Source: Tengunoibacter tsumagoiensis
GTDB taxonomy: Bacteria > Chloroflexota > Ktedonobacteria > Ktedonobacterales > Ktedonobacteraceae
Reading direction: 5' to 3'
Length of the DNA: 64,000 bases
Assembly (NCBI RefSeq): GCF_003967535.1
Contig: NZ_BIFR01000001.1
Coordinates: forward strand, 1,735,001-1,799,000
Made by a program: the position numbers and the translations under genes. Position 1 is the first letter of the stretch. The number at the start of each line of letters is the position of its first letter. The notes below the pieces were generated by a model, which did no database searches, was not told the origin of the DNA, and saw only the letters and a program-made list of their open reading frames with translations. This document shows positions 42,402 through 53,473 of this stretch, in pieces.

Positions 42402-43805
42402 TTAAGGCTGGAAGATAAAAATGTTCTCAGCCCCAGCCGAAACAATGCGATTGTCATTATGGGACCAATCAATGGCGAAGACCCAGTTCGAACGATTTCG
42501 GGCGATATCCGCAATATCAGGATAGATCGAGAGATCTTTATCATTCTGGATCATCCAGACGCGAACCGTCCCATCGTAATTGGCAGAAGCCATCTTTGTT
42601 CCATCAGGCGACCAGGAGATAGAGAAGATGGGCCCGTTGGGGTCCTGTGCCGTTTTATGACTGGTATAAATTGGCTGCATGAGTTGGCCCGTCAAGGAGT
42701 TCCAGATCTGTACAGTACCATCATAGCTTGCGGAAGCAATTGACGTATCAGCCGCTCTGCCCGCTGAGGCTGGGGACCAGAGAACGGTAGTAATCGCCCC
42801 TCGATGGCCAGTATAAACGACCAGTGTCTTGATCGTCGTTGCATCCCATACAAATACTTTGCCCAATTCATCACCAGATGCAAGATATTTTCCATCATGG
42901 GACCAGGCAACTGAGCGAACCCGTGACGCATGTTCTTGATAGACCGCGATATCAGCGCCCGTCTGTGCATTCCAGATATGGACGGTGCCATCATCGCTAG
43001 CAGAAGCGATCTTTGTGCCATCGGGTGACCAGCTAACAGCATTGACAGGGAGTGAGTGCTGTTTATAAGAGAGTAGAGCCGTATTGAGCCGATGGGAAAA
43101 ATCCCAGATCTGTACCAGATCGTTGCTACCAATGGCCGCAATCTTTGTGCCGTCAGGAGACCAGGCCAGAGCAGAGCCCCAGCCTGAAGGCTCCTCCATA
43201 ACGGTATTACCATTGTGGGCATCGAGCACCAGTAGTTTATCATCGTCCCAGAGGGAAGCGATATAATTGTTATCAGGTGACCAGGCGATAGCATGAGCCC
43301 AGCCATGATGGATCAATGGTAATTTCAGGGAAAACTGTTTATTTGCCATAGGATGAGCCCAGGCATTATCAAATTTTCTTGTATAGTACGTTGTCACAAA
43401 AGGGATACTAATCGTCAGCAAGAGACATGCAATCCCCATTGTAGCCCAGATCACCTTTTTTTGTTCCCACAGACTGGAAGGGCGATCGCGCGTTGCTGAT
43501 CTGTGCGGCTGCCATCGTTGATACAGGGGTCTTAATAGCCTTGAGACCCCTGTTCGGCGGCGTTGTTCATATTGGATCTGTTCGTAACGTGTAGCCAATA
43601 GTATATCTAGAATATCGGGAGCCTGTAGCGTTTGAGCGTACTCCCGTAGGTCTTGTTCCATATCCTGATATTCTTCAAATTGTTCTCGGCAGGCCAGGCA
43701 AGTAGTGATATGAACCTGAAGACCAGCAAGCTCTTCAGGAGAAAGATCTTCCATCCGAAATGCCAACTTCTCGCTCCAATCTTCACAAGAAGATGAAAAT
43801 TTCAT
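42402..43805 (-). CDS. Putative membrane anti-sigma factor with WD40 propeller
   Basis: 467 aa. Residues 26-55 carry a zf-HC2-like zinc motif (His32, Cys36, Cys39 in HITTCLACREQF) typical of anti-sigma domains. One membrane helix lies at about 127-150. Residues 165-467 form about seven WD40 repeats (VNAVSWSPDGTKIASASDDG, ending VHIWN-type blades), likely one propeller outside the membrane. Its start overlaps the stop of the sigma gene (ATGA), strong evidence for a functional pair. A signal sensed by the propeller could release the sigma factor. WD40 as the sensor of an anti-sigma factor is uncommon. Confidence 0.88.
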   Translation of the reverse strand: MKFSSSCEDWSEKLAFRMEDLSPEELAGLQVHITTCLACREQFEEYQDMEQDLREYAQTLQAPDILDILLATRYEQIQYEQRRRTGVSRLLRPLYQRWQPHRSATRDRPSSLWEQKKVIWATMGIACLLLTISIPFVTTYYTRKFDNAWAHPMANKQFSLKLPLIHHGWAHAIAWSPDNNYIASLWDDDKLLVLDAHNGNTVMEEPSGWGSALAWSPDGTKIAAIGSNDLVQIWDFSHRLNTALLSYKQHSLPVNAVSWSPDGTKIASASDDGTVHIWNAQTGADIAVYQEHASRVRSVAWSHDGKYLASGDELGKVFVWDATTIKTLVVYTGHRGAITTVLWSPASAGRAADTSIASASYDGTVQIWNSLTGQLMQPIYTSHKTAQDPNGPIFSISWSPDGTKMASANYDGTVRVWMIQNDKDLSIYPDIADIARNRSNWVFAIDWSHNDNRIVSAGAENIFIFQP

Positions 43806-44446
43806 GGTTGAGGTCCTTTCCTCGGCTGAGAAGCCTTTTTAGGAGGCTGGTAAAACTTTTTTAATTTTCGTTTAGCTTCAGAGATATAACTGCTGACGCT
43901 ATTTTTTTTTAACTGCAAGAGTTCTCCAATCTCCTCAGTGGAGAACCCCTGAACTGCATAGAGAAGGCATTCAAATTCCTTTGGAGCGAGTCTGGCTAAT
44001 GCCTCTTCAATATATGGGTTGAACATGCCCTTTTTCACCATATCTCTGGGTGGTACTGGTCTTTCCTGATCGATGGACGTATCATCATACAGCTCTTCAA
44101 TGCCATCTAGCTGGATTAAGGCATCATCATATTCATTGCACTCTTGCAATGAAGAGCACTTGAAATCCTTTTTGCGTACCATATCAATAAGCCGGCTTCT
44201 AACGCAGCGAAAAAAATGGCTAACACGCGTGGATTTATCCATCTGACCATATTTAGACCAATGCCTCACGAAATAGGTAAAAGCTTCCTGCATAGCATCT
44301 TTTGCAAGTTCTTTATCATGGCATTTTGCAAGCGCCACAATATATGCACGTTGGTGATATTCTTCATAGAAATCAGTGATCTCTTTCATATGAATATCGT
44401 TGAGCAATAAATCCTGAAAGTGTGGTGAGAGATTTTTCTCATCCAT
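43802..44446 (-). CDS. ECF-type RNA polymerase sigma factor
   Basis: 214 aa from ATG 44446 (MDEKNLSPHF), the normal ECF size; a TTG at 44557 would add 37 residues with no ribosome site. Region 2 is about 25-100 (DAMQEAFTYFVRHW, then FFRCVRSRLIDMVRKKDF) and region 4 is about 140-205 with a helix-turn-helix GFSTEEIGELLQLKKNSVSSYI. The linker is long and acidic. It overlaps the anti-sigma gene by 4 bp. The basic C-terminus (PPKKASQPRKGPQP) is unusual. The probable target promoters cannot be named from this window. Confidence 0.9.
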   Translation of the reverse strand: MDEKNLSPHFQDLLLNDIHMKEITDFYEEYHQRAYIVALAKCHDKELAKDAMQEAFTYFVRHWSKYGQMDKSTRVSHFFRCVRSRLIDMVRKKDFKCSSLQECNEYDDALIQLDGIEELYDDTSIDQERPVPPRDMVKKGMFNPYIEEALARLAPKEFECLLYAVQGFSTEEIGELLQLKKNSVSSYISEAKRKLKKFYQPPKKASQPRKGPQP

Positions 44447-44820
44447 ATTGCCCTTAGAGAAATCATCTGAATCCAAGATCCCTACTCCCTTCGGCCAAAG
44501 TTTTCTCTTGCCAGTTAATGCATCCCCCCAGATAAAGATCTCTCTCTTGTTAACCAAAAGTTGACGGTATGCTGCATTGTAATCCAGGTCGGGGAGAACC
44601 TGGAAAGATTGCAGAACACGTAATAAGAGTCAGACTTTCAGTAGCCAGGGATTATCTATACAGGCAAAGAACATGTTGCTACTGAGAAAACGTTAAAGGA
44701 GGGTGCGATTACTGGGATTTTGGGGCGAATTTGAGGGGTAGAGAGAGATTGTATGCATAACAAGTAGAGGCATCCAGGATGGGGAGGGTCTACTTCTCTA
44801 TTTTGTGGTCTGATCGTGAA

Positions 44821-45189
44821 TCAAGATCGGTTAATGAGAGTGCTTATAAGAGCTAAAAGTGCATTGATGTCAAATGGTTTATTCATAAAGCCATCCAGAT
44901 GAATCTTTCCCAGATGTTCTTTGGAGCGAGCATGAGCACTCAGCAAAATAATTGGAAGGGAGTGGCGCAGATTGCGATTTTGAATTTCCTGCACGAATGT
45001 CATACCATCCATACGAGGCATAAGCAGATCGAGCAAGATGAGATGAGGTCGAAGTCCAGACTCCATTTTTTGTAAGGCGGCCTCTCCATCCGATGCCACT
45101 TCAACAAGATAATCTTCATCTTCTAACAGGCTCTGGAGTATCTCGCGAATATCAGGATCGTCATCCACCACGAGAATAAGCTTGCCCAT
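44821..45189 (-). CDS. Single-domain response regulator
   Basis: 122 aa from ATG 45189 (MGKLILVVDDD), set by AAGGAGGGATACC just upstream; a longer reading to 45276 is rejected. Receiver motifs: acidic pair VVDDDPD, phospho-acceptor Asp in LILLDLLMPRMDG, switch Ser in IILLSAHARS and Lys in GFMNKPFD. No output domain. It precedes (on the minus strand, downstream of) the kinase-TPR gene by 273 bp and may act with it or with one of the orphan histidine kinases. Confidence 0.93.
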   Translation of the reverse strand: MGKLILVVDDDPDIREILQSLLEDEDYLVEVASDGEAALQKMESGLRPHLILLDLLMPRMDGMTFVQEIQNRNLRHSLPIILLSAHARSKEHLGKIHLDGFMNKPFDINALLALISTLINRS

Positions 45190-45462
45190 GGTATCCCTCC
45201 TTAATAAATAATCAAATCGTATAGAGAGTATAAATGGTTCGGTAGTTTCTGTCACGCATTGACTCCAAAAGTCCATCTGCTATTCTTATAGTAGAGGTAA
45301 AGAGTCCTGGTGGTCAAAAATTCCATGGAAGCTCAGAAGATGTTCGATTGACTTTGAACGTTTGCTGTCAGGTACTTTTTCAAGCGCTGCTGGTCATGAC
45401 ATAATCTTGTGTGTCAGAGCTATCCAGATAAAGAGGTTAGTATCTAAAGTTACTAGAGCTCT

Positions 45463-48351
45463 TCAGGGCTGGTTTTGTTGGTTGGCCTCCTGTTTGAGGT
45501 GCAGCAGATGTTGATTATCGGGTTCGAACGTCAGGGCCTGATCATAAAGTGCGATGGCCTCCTGGTAACGGCCCATTGCAGCAAAAGTCCGACCCTTGCT
45601 TGTAAGAACAACGGCGTTATACGGATAGAGACTGAGGGCTTGATTGTAGGCGGCCAGTGCTTCTGTGTAACGCTCCAGTTGATAGAGATTGATCCCCATG
45701 CCGTACCAGGCGGCCATATTCCTGGCATCGAGATGAGCGGCGCGTTCATGTGAATGTAATGCCTCTACATAGCGTTGCAGGAAGAAGAGAGCATCGCCGC
45801 GCCCATTGTGGGCGGCCACATTCTGTCCATCATGCCGTAGAATCTGATCATAAGTAGATAAAGCCTCGCGATACCGTTTTAAGCTGAGCTGTGCCTCAGC
45901 CTTCCCCTGAAGGGCATAAGAAAAATCAGGTTTAATCTGCAGAGCCCTGACAAAGATAGGGAGAGCTTCCTGAAAACGTTGCAGTTTATTCAAGAGCAGA
46001 CCTTGCCGGACCAGATAGAGGGTATCCTTGGGATTGTATCTGATAGCGTGTTCGTAAGCAGTTAAAGCCTCATCTGAACGACCAAGCTCTTCACAGACGA
46101 TCGCTTTTTCATAATAGGCGCGATGAGCTTCCGGCTCAAGGGTTAGAGCCTTGTCATAACATTCCAGGGCTTCGCGATAGCGTTTCAGGCTGTAGAGAGC
46201 ATTCCCCTGATCGATGAGCAGAAGGACATTCTGAGGATCTTGTTTGAGTGCCTGCTCATAAAATTTGAGCGCCTCACGCGAGCGGCCAAGCAACTCCTGT
46301 TCCTGTCCTTTGCGGCGCAGCTCGGTAATCCGATTCTGTCGACGTTTGGTCTGTTGCTGCTGAGCTTTTAAGGCGGCTTTTGCCTTATTCAGACCTTGTT
46401 GAGCTTTTTCATCATGAGGGTTAAGCGCCAGAGCGGATTGAAAAGCATCACTGGCCTCCTGATAGCGTTGCAACTGGTGGAGAGCCAGCCCTTTGACGGT
46501 AAGAGCACCATGATCGCTTCTATTGACGGTTAAACCCTGGGAGAGATAGGTCACAGATTCCTCTGGACGTTGGAGCATGTAGAGGATACAACCTTTGCCT
46601 CGAAGAGCCTCCCATTGTTGATCATTCTTCTCCAAGACCTGATTGTAGAGCTCCAGCGCCTGAGCATAGTCCTGCTGATTAGCGAGCAGATTAGCTTTTC
46701 CAAGGAGAGCCCCTTCATGATCAGGCTCGATCTCTAAGAGTTGATCGTAGATAGCAAGGGCTTCGGCCCCGCGCTGGAGACGTTGCAAGATCTGAGCCTT
46801 TGTGAGTAAGGCATCACTGTGGGAGCTTTCAATCTTGAGCGCATCGTTAAAGATCGCCAGGGCTTCCTCCAGACGATCCAATTGCAGAAGACTAAAGCCC
46901 AGCCCGAGTAAGGCGGCGGCATTGGTAGGATCGAGCTGAATAGATTGCTTAAAGGCCCAGACGGCCTCTTCATAGCGTTTCAGCGCATGCAGCGTCTGAC
47001 CCTGCCAGAGATAGGTATCCTCATCCTGAGAATCTAATTGAATGCTTCGCTCCAGAGCTTGTTGCGCCTCTTGATAGCGGCCCTGGCGAAAAAGGAGGAT
47101 TCCAAGGCTATAATGAGCCAGCGCACTATTGGGATGATAATAGGCATGGAGTTGGCAGGATTCAAGAGCTTCAGGAAAACGTCCGAGAAGATAGAGCGTC
47201 TGAGCCTTTCCATCCAGAGCTTCGGCATTGGTAGGATCTTGCTGAAGTGCATGTTCATAAGCCTCCAGAGCAGCCGAATAGTCATCCTCAGTCAGCCAGA
47301 GAGTCGCTTGATTCAGCCATTCTTGCAAAGACTCCGTAGAGACGATCGCCTGCGTCAAAAACTCCTCATGACGGACAGTTGACGTATCGGTTGCTTGCTG
47401 TTCGCTTTGAGCAGTTGCGTGGGAGGTAGCCTTTGGAGGATCGGTATGATTATTCTTGACGGTCGTTTCAACAAACGCATCAGTCTGGAGTGCCTCAAGA
47501 AAGAGCAGCACATCCTCAAAGCGATCATTGCGATCTTTCGCTAATGCTTTTAGAAGCGCCTGCTCAACGGAGGAAGGAACCTCAGGATTCAACTGACTGG
47601 GCGGAACAGGCTGTTCGGATGTATGGAGGAAGCCCATCGAAATAAAATTATCGCTCTCAAAAGGTGGGCGTCCAGTGAGCAGTTCATAGGCAATGCAGGC
47701 CAGCGCATACTGATCGCTCTGGATACTGATCTTGCCCCGAAACTGTTCGGGGGCCATATACGTGGGTGTCCCACTAATCTGAGTGAACTTGATACTCTTT
47801 GTCGATAGCATCGACGCAATCCCGAAATCAGCCAGCAGAGCCTCACTGCTCTCAGACAGGAGAATATTCTCTGGTTTGAGATCGCGGTGAATAATCTGTT
47901 GTTGATGAACATAGTGGAGTGCTTCACTCACCTGAGTGAGCAGTTTCAAGCACCACTGCCAGGCAGGAAGGTGTTGTTGCTTCAGCCGTTGACGAAGTGA
48001 CCCACCAACGGCGTAAGGCGTAATAAGATAGGGCTGCGTTTTAAAGAAGCCAAAGTCTAGCAGTGGGAGGATATGGGGATGCTTGAGCTTTTCAAGCATC
48101 TGAGCCTCACGCAAGAACTGCTCATGCTCATCGGGTGTTGAAAGAAAGAGATGAAGGAGCTTAATGGCCACAACTCGTTCGTGTAAATAATGGTGCTGGG
48201 CGCGATAGACAATACCAGCAGCACCGGCAGCGATTGGCGCGATAATGCGATAATTGTCGATGCGCTGCCCGATTAGAGGATCGGTATTCTCCAAATGCTC
48301 CCTCTCTTCTACCTGGAACAGTTTTAGTGATGGAGACTCCCCGGCATACAT
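45463..48351 (-). CDS. Cytosolic Ser/Thr kinase with long TPR array
   Basis: 962 aa from ATG 48351 (MYAGESP), with GGAG 9 nt upstream; a TTG at 48393 would add 14 residues. The kinase domain (about 30-300 from this start) has a glycine loop with an atypical sequence (IAAGAAGIVYRAQ), VAIKLL, HRDLKPENILL, DFGIA and GTPTYMAPEQF. After a Thr/Gln linker, about 17 TPRs of 34 aa run to the C-terminus (ALxxYDxALxLxPxxxxAL pattern), interrupted once by a basic helix (KAQQQQTKRRQNRITELRRK). No membrane helix, so it should be cytosolic and use the TPRs to dock partners. No partner gene adjoins. Confidence 0.93.
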   Translation of the reverse strand: MYAGESPSLKLFQVEEREHLENTDPLIGQRIDNYRIIAPIAAGAAGIVYRAQHHYLHERVVAIKLLHLFLSTPDEHEQFLREAQMLEKLKHPHILPLLDFGFFKTQPYLITPYAVGGSLRQRLKQQHLPAWQWCLKLLTQVSEALHYVHQQQIIHRDLKPENILLSESSEALLADFGIASMLSTKSIKFTQISGTPTYMAPEQFRGKISIQSDQYALACIAYELLTGRPPFESDNFISMGFLHTSEQPVPPSQLNPEVPSSVEQALLKALAKDRNDRFEDVLLFLEALQTDAFVETTVKNNHTDPPKATSHATAQSEQQATDTSTVRHEEFLTQAIVSTESLQEWLNQATLWLTEDDYSAALEAYEHALQQDPTNAEALDGKAQTLYLLGRFPEALESCQLHAYYHPNSALAHYSLGILLFRQGRYQEAQQALERSIQLDSQDEDTYLWQGQTLHALKRYEEAVWAFKQSIQLDPTNAAALLGLGFSLLQLDRLEEALAIFNDALKIESSHSDALLTKAQILQRLQRGAEALAIYDQLLEIEPDHEGALLGKANLLANQQDYAQALELYNQVLEKNDQQWEALRGKGCILYMLQRPEESVTYLSQGLTVNRSDHGALTVKGLALHQLQRYQEASDAFQSALALNPHDEKAQQGLNKAKAALKAQQQQTKRRQNRITELRRKGQEQELLGRSREALKFYEQALKQDPQNVLLLIDQGNALYSLKRYREALECYDKALTLEPEAHRAYYEKAIVCEELGRSDEALTAYEHAIRYNPKDTLYLVRQGLLLNKLQRFQEALPIFVRALQIKPDFSYALQGKAEAQLSLKRYREALSTYDQILRHDGQNVAAHNGRGDALFFLQRYVEALHSHERAAHLDARNMAAWYGMGINLYQLERYTEALAAYNQALSLYPYNAVVLTSKGRTFAAMGRYQEAIALYDQALTFEPDNQHLLHLKQEANQQNQP

Positions 48352-48652
48352 GCGCGGGGGCTCCTCGTCAGTTGCTTGCGTCTTCAGGATCAACGCTTTG
48401 CAGTACCATCACATTTTTATTTCAGCCCGGTGCGGTTTTTGGCGTTCATTCCCATTGGAGTTCATTATATAGGGAATAAGGGGAATGGGGCAAGAGGGGA
48501 GCACTTTCCGCTCCCACCCCCTCTTCCCACAAAGGAGAGCCAATCGTGTAGCTTTTTGGCAGCCTGCGCTTTATCCAGGGGCATTGAAGTGGTGCAGGCG
48601 ATGGCCCTCAACTAAAAATCAATGAAAAGTTCAGTAATACTGAAAGCATTTC
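48352..48652. other. Divergent region between kinase-TPR gene and glpK
   Basis: About 300 bp. A GC-rich stretch (48478-48530, GGGGCAAGAGGGGAGC then CGCTCCCACCCCCTC) can pair imperfectly. No gene or strong promoter for the minus-strand kinase is visible. Confidence 0.4.
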
Positions 48653-48682
48653 TTGACAACGTCCAACATTTCTGAGTATGAT
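48653..48682 (+). promoter_or_regulatory. Sigma-70 promoter of the glp operon
   Basis: Consensus TTGACA (48653-48658), an 18-bp spacer and TATGAT (48677-48682). The predicted start near 48690 leaves a leader of about 175 nt before glpK. Confidence 0.65.
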
Positions 48683-48768
48683 CTGACTATGCCTTTTGGC
48701 AGCAACTATGTCCTCAAAACCCATCAAATGAGTCATCAGAAGAGAATGGACCATACACGTTAAAATAG

Positions 48769-50373
<1,605 letters not shown>

Positions 50374-50382
50374 ACTCGGCTG

Positions 50383-50412
50383 AGGAGCCAGCTTTTTCTT
50401 GCGCTGGCTCCT
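50383..50412 (+). terminator. Hairpin in glpK-glpF gap (possible attenuator)
   Basis: AGGAGCCAGC (50383-50392) pairs with 50403-50412, followed by a pyrimidine-rich run ending CCTTTTT. Its position inside the glp cluster suggests partial termination so that glpK is expressed more than glpF and glpD. Confidence 0.7.
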
Positions 50413-50519
50413 TCCTTCTCTCACCTTTTTGTAGCATCGTCCTTTTACACTCAATCATAAATAAAGTCAACGATACGTCATCTTGTTCGGATGTGTTTAC
50501 TTGAAAAGGAGTGTAGCTC

Positions 50520-51449
50520 GTGGAAAACACAACGAGGTCCGCCTCCCCTGCATTATCAGGTACGTTAGGTGAAGCCCTGGCCGAGTTTATGGGAACCCTC
50601 ATTCTGATCCTGTTTGGTGATGGGTGTGTAGCCACATTTGTTTTGTTTACCACTACGGGGACTGGTGGAGCTTCTACGCCCTTTGCGAATATATGGACCG
50701 TCATCATTTTTGGGTGGGGATTTGCCGTCATGCTGGGCATTTATGTGGCGGGAGCCGTCAGTGGAGCGCATCTTAATCCTGCGGTAACGCTGGCTCTGGC
50801 TGCACGTGGAAAATTGCCTACCAATAAGATTCTGCCCTATATGGGAGCGCAGTTACTGGGAGCGTTTGTGGCGGCAGCTATCCTTTACGCAGTGTACCAG
50901 GGAGCGATTCAGCACTATATTATTACTAAGGCTGTACGAGGAGAGCCTCTGCCAAATATTGCCCAGTCTGTAGGTGGTGTTTTTTATACGGCCCCCAGAC
51001 CCTTTGTTGGTCTCTTTGGAGCCTTCTGTACAGAATTTATCGCAACCGCTTTATTAGTTGGTCTGATCTTTGCCATTACCGATGGTCGAAACCAGCCGGT
51101 GCAGGCCAACCTTAATCCCTTGATTATTGGCTTTTTAATTGCGGCCATTGGCCTCTCGTTTGGTTTGAATACCGGGTATGCGATCAATCCTGCTCGTGAT
51201 TTTGGCCCACGCCTGTGGATTGCACTGGTCACTGGTGGAGCAAGCCTCACATCCTATACCTGGGTGCCGATTGTTGCGCCTCTCTTAGGAGGAGTAGCGG
51301 GTGGCTTCATCTATGACTACACTATTGGAAAAGTCCTGGATGCTCGTAGAGCAACGCAGTCTGGGGATACCATTACCCACGGTGAATCTGTTCGAGAACC
51401 TGGATCGTCTGATACACGTAGAAGATCTGTAAGGGAATCTATGGAATAG
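50520..51449 (+). CDS. glpF: Glycerol uptake facilitator (aquaglyceroporin)
   Basis: 309 aa from GTG 50520 with AAAGGAG upstream. Six membrane helices and the two half-helix pore loops HLNPAVTLA and GYAINPARDFGPRL. The Asp directly after the second NPA (NPARD) is the residue that marks glycerol-conducting members. It moves glycerol inward along its gradient for capture by GlpK. The protein is about 30 residues longer than E. coli GlpF, mainly a polar C-terminal tail (DARRATQSGDTITHGESVRE) that ends RRSVRESME. Confidence 0.96.
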   Translation: MENTTRSASPALSGTLGEALAEFMGTLILILFGDGCVATFVLFTTTGTGGASTPFANIWTVIIFGWGFAVMLGIYVAGAVSGAHLNPAVTLALAARGKLPTNKILPYMGAQLLGAFVAAAILYAVYQGAIQHYIITKAVRGEPLPNIAQSVGGVFYTAPRPFVGLFGAFCTEFIATALLVGLIFAITDGRNQPVQANLNPLIIGFLIAAIGLSFGLNTGYAINPARDFGPRLWIALVTGGASLTSYTWVPIVAPLLGGVAGGFIYDYTIGKVLDARRATQSGDTITHGESVREPGSSDTRRRSVRESME

Positions 51450-51479
51450 TTGGGCTTACTAAGCATTCAATGAGAAAGG

Positions 51480-51538
51480 ATGAATGTGCGGACGAGCTCT
51501 CTTTCAATGAAAGAGGGAAGAGCTATCCGCACATTCAT
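51480..51538 (+). repeat. Long hairpin covering the apparent glpD start
   Basis: ATGAATGTGCGGA (51480-51492) is the exact complement of 51526-51538; inside, AGCTCT and CTTTCA pair with AGAGCT and TGAAAG, leaving small bulges. The hairpin begins on the first possible ATG of glpD. It could mask that start or act on the mRNA; alternatively the true start lies after it (ATG 51549). Confidence 0.8.
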
Positions 51539-53228
51539 AGATGCTGCTATGGAAACACTATCATCTGTGGTGCGTGTACGTAATCTCTCAGAGTTAGAGA
51601 GCAAGCGTTACGACGTTCTTGTTATTGGTGGTGGAATTACAGGGGCTGGAGTGGCGCTGGATGCAGTAGTGCGCGGCTACAAAGTAGCCCTGGTTGAGAA
51701 GGCAGACTTTGCGAGTGGAACAAGTAGCAAATCCACCAAGCTCGTTCATGGCGGCATTCGTTACCTTCCGAACTTTGATTTCTCGCTGGTCCATGAAGCT
51801 CTGGTGGAGCGTGGGCTCCTGGTCCAGAATGCTAACTTCCTGGTTGAGCCATTGGAGTTTGTGCTTCCGTTCTATGAAGGGGATCGGCATCCCGTTGGCA
51901 TGCCTTTTACGACTCCAGGTGGAGTTGGTCTGGGGTTTATGCTTGATATAGGGCTCTGGATGTATGATCTTATGGCTGGTAAGCGTGCTATTGGTCGCCA
52001 TCGCCGCCTGAAGGTTGCGGATGTAGAGCGACTTGCTCCGATGTTATTGACACAAGGGCTCAAAGAAGGTTTCACCTATTACGATGCACAGACGCATGAT
52101 GCTCGTTTGACAATGGCTATTCTGCGTACGGCAGCACAGTATGGGGCGACCATTGCCAATTATGCAGAGGTTACCTCATTTATCATGGAAGGGCCTCTTG
52201 CTCGCGGTGCTCATGTTCGCGATGCCCTGACTGGTCAGACGTATGCTGTTTATGCTCGTCATATCATTAACGCCACGGGAGTCTATTCCGACAAAGTGGA
52301 AGAGTTGACGGGCGAGGAGGCAATGGTCAAGATTGAGCCCAGTAAAGGGGTGCATCTGGTCTTTTCGCGTGAAGATCTCGCAATTGGAGACTCGGCGGTC
52401 GTTCTACCCGAGACTGATGATAAGCGTATTCTGTTTATTGTGCCCTGGGAGTCGCGCGTAGTCTTTGGAACTACAGATACCGGCACTGGCGATCTTGATC
52501 ATCCGACCACCTCGGCAGAAGATATTGCCTATTTGCTGAAGTACTTGAATCGTTATCTCTCTGTCAACCTTACGGAGAAGAATATCATCAGTGCTTATGC
52601 AGGCTATCGCCCATTGGTCAAGCTTGGCAAGGGTGGTGGTTCGACGGCCAAGCTTTCTCGCACTCATGTCGTCTTACAGGGGTCTTCTGGTCTGGTGACT
52701 GTGACAGGTGGGAAGCTCACCACGTATCGCCGTATGGCGCAGGATGCGATTGATGTGATTAGTCAGCGCGATGGTGCCAAACCTGTGCATCCTACTCTTA
52801 ACCTGCCTTTGCAGGGGAGCGCAGGCTGGAATCGTCTTCAGCATGATATCAATCGTCGTGGTGCCCAGGCTGGTCTTAAACCATCCATCATCAAGCATCT
52901 GGGTCATAGCTATGGTACAGAAGCCGCTGTTATCCTCAAGCTGATCGAGCAAGATCCATCGCTTGCTCAGCCATTTGTGGATGATCTGCCCTATATCCGG
53001 GCAGAGGTCCCCTATGCCTGCCAGTATGAGATGGCGATGACTCCCTACGACTTTATGGCTCGTCGCACTTCGATTATTCTGGAAGATTGGCATCAAGGGA
53101 CGACATTTGTTGATGACGTTGTGGCTTTGATGGCGAAAGAACATGGTTGGTCGCCATCAGAGCAGAATGCTCAGGCGCAGAGCTATCTTGCCGTCGTTCA
53201 TGGTCAGGAACTGGCCGAACGTCATTAG
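51480..53228 (+). CDS. glpD: FAD-dependent glycerol-3-phosphate dehydrogenase
   Basis: 582 aa as listed. It oxidises glycerol 3-phosphate to dihydroxyacetone phosphate and passes electrons to quinone at the membrane. FAD dinucleotide-binding motif DVLVIGGGITGAGVALDA, the signature FASGTSSKSTKLVHGGIRYL, and VTGGKLTTYRRMAQDAID near the C-terminal domain. Start uncertain: ATG 51480 directly abuts its AAAGG and lies in a hairpin; ATG 51507 or ATG 51549 would give the ~20-25 residue leader normal for GlpD. Last gene of the glp cluster, with a terminator after it. The electron acceptor is presumably the menaquinone made by the men operon. Confidence 0.95.
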   Translation: MNVRTSSLSMKEGRAIRTFIDAAMETLSSVVRVRNLSELESKRYDVLVIGGGITGAGVALDAVVRGYKVALVEKADFASGTSSKSTKLVHGGIRYLPNFDFSLVHEALVERGLLVQNANFLVEPLEFVLPFYEGDRHPVGMPFTTPGGVGLGFMLDIGLWMYDLMAGKRAIGRHRRLKVADVERLAPMLLTQGLKEGFTYYDAQTHDARLTMAILRTAAQYGATIANYAEVTSFIMEGPLARGAHVRDALTGQTYAVYARHIINATGVYSDKVEELTGEEAMVKIEPSKGVHLVFSREDLAIGDSAVVLPETDDKRILFIVPWESRVVFGTTDTGTGDLDHPTTSAEDIAYLLKYLNRYLSVNLTEKNIISAYAGYRPLVKLGKGGGSTAKLSRTHVVLQGSSGLVTVTGGKLTTYRRMAQDAIDVISQRDGAKPVHPTLNLPLQGSAGWNRLQHDINRRGAQAGLKPSIIKHLGHSYGTEAAVILKLIEQDPSLAQPFVDDLPYIRAEVPYACQYEMAMTPYDFMARRTSIILEDWHQGTTFVDDVVALMAKEHGWSPSEQNAQAQSYLAVVHGQELAERH

Positions 53229-53260
53229 TTTTTGTGACTTCATCGTTGGTGGTTGCCAAT

Positions 53261-53300
53261 AATCAAGACTTCATCCCTGCTGATGGAGTCTTGATTGTTT
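53261..53300 (+). terminator. Intrinsic terminator of the glp cluster
   Basis: AATCAAGACTTCATC (53261-53275) pairs with GATGGAGTCTTGATT (53282-53296), one wobble, short loop, followed by GTTTTGTG. It is 32 bp after glpD. Confidence 0.88.
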
Positions 53301-53473
53301 TGTGCTGGCTCTCTTGATAACGGTCGTGGGTGTTGGCTCGCTATGATAGCTTCAACACGATCTATTCATAGCAGTGAATATTTTGCCTGTCCATCGTTGT
53401 GATTAGAAAGAAGTTTTTTCGCTAAAAGCAAAGAAGCCCTATTTTATCGAACAACGAAGAGGTAAAACGAAAC

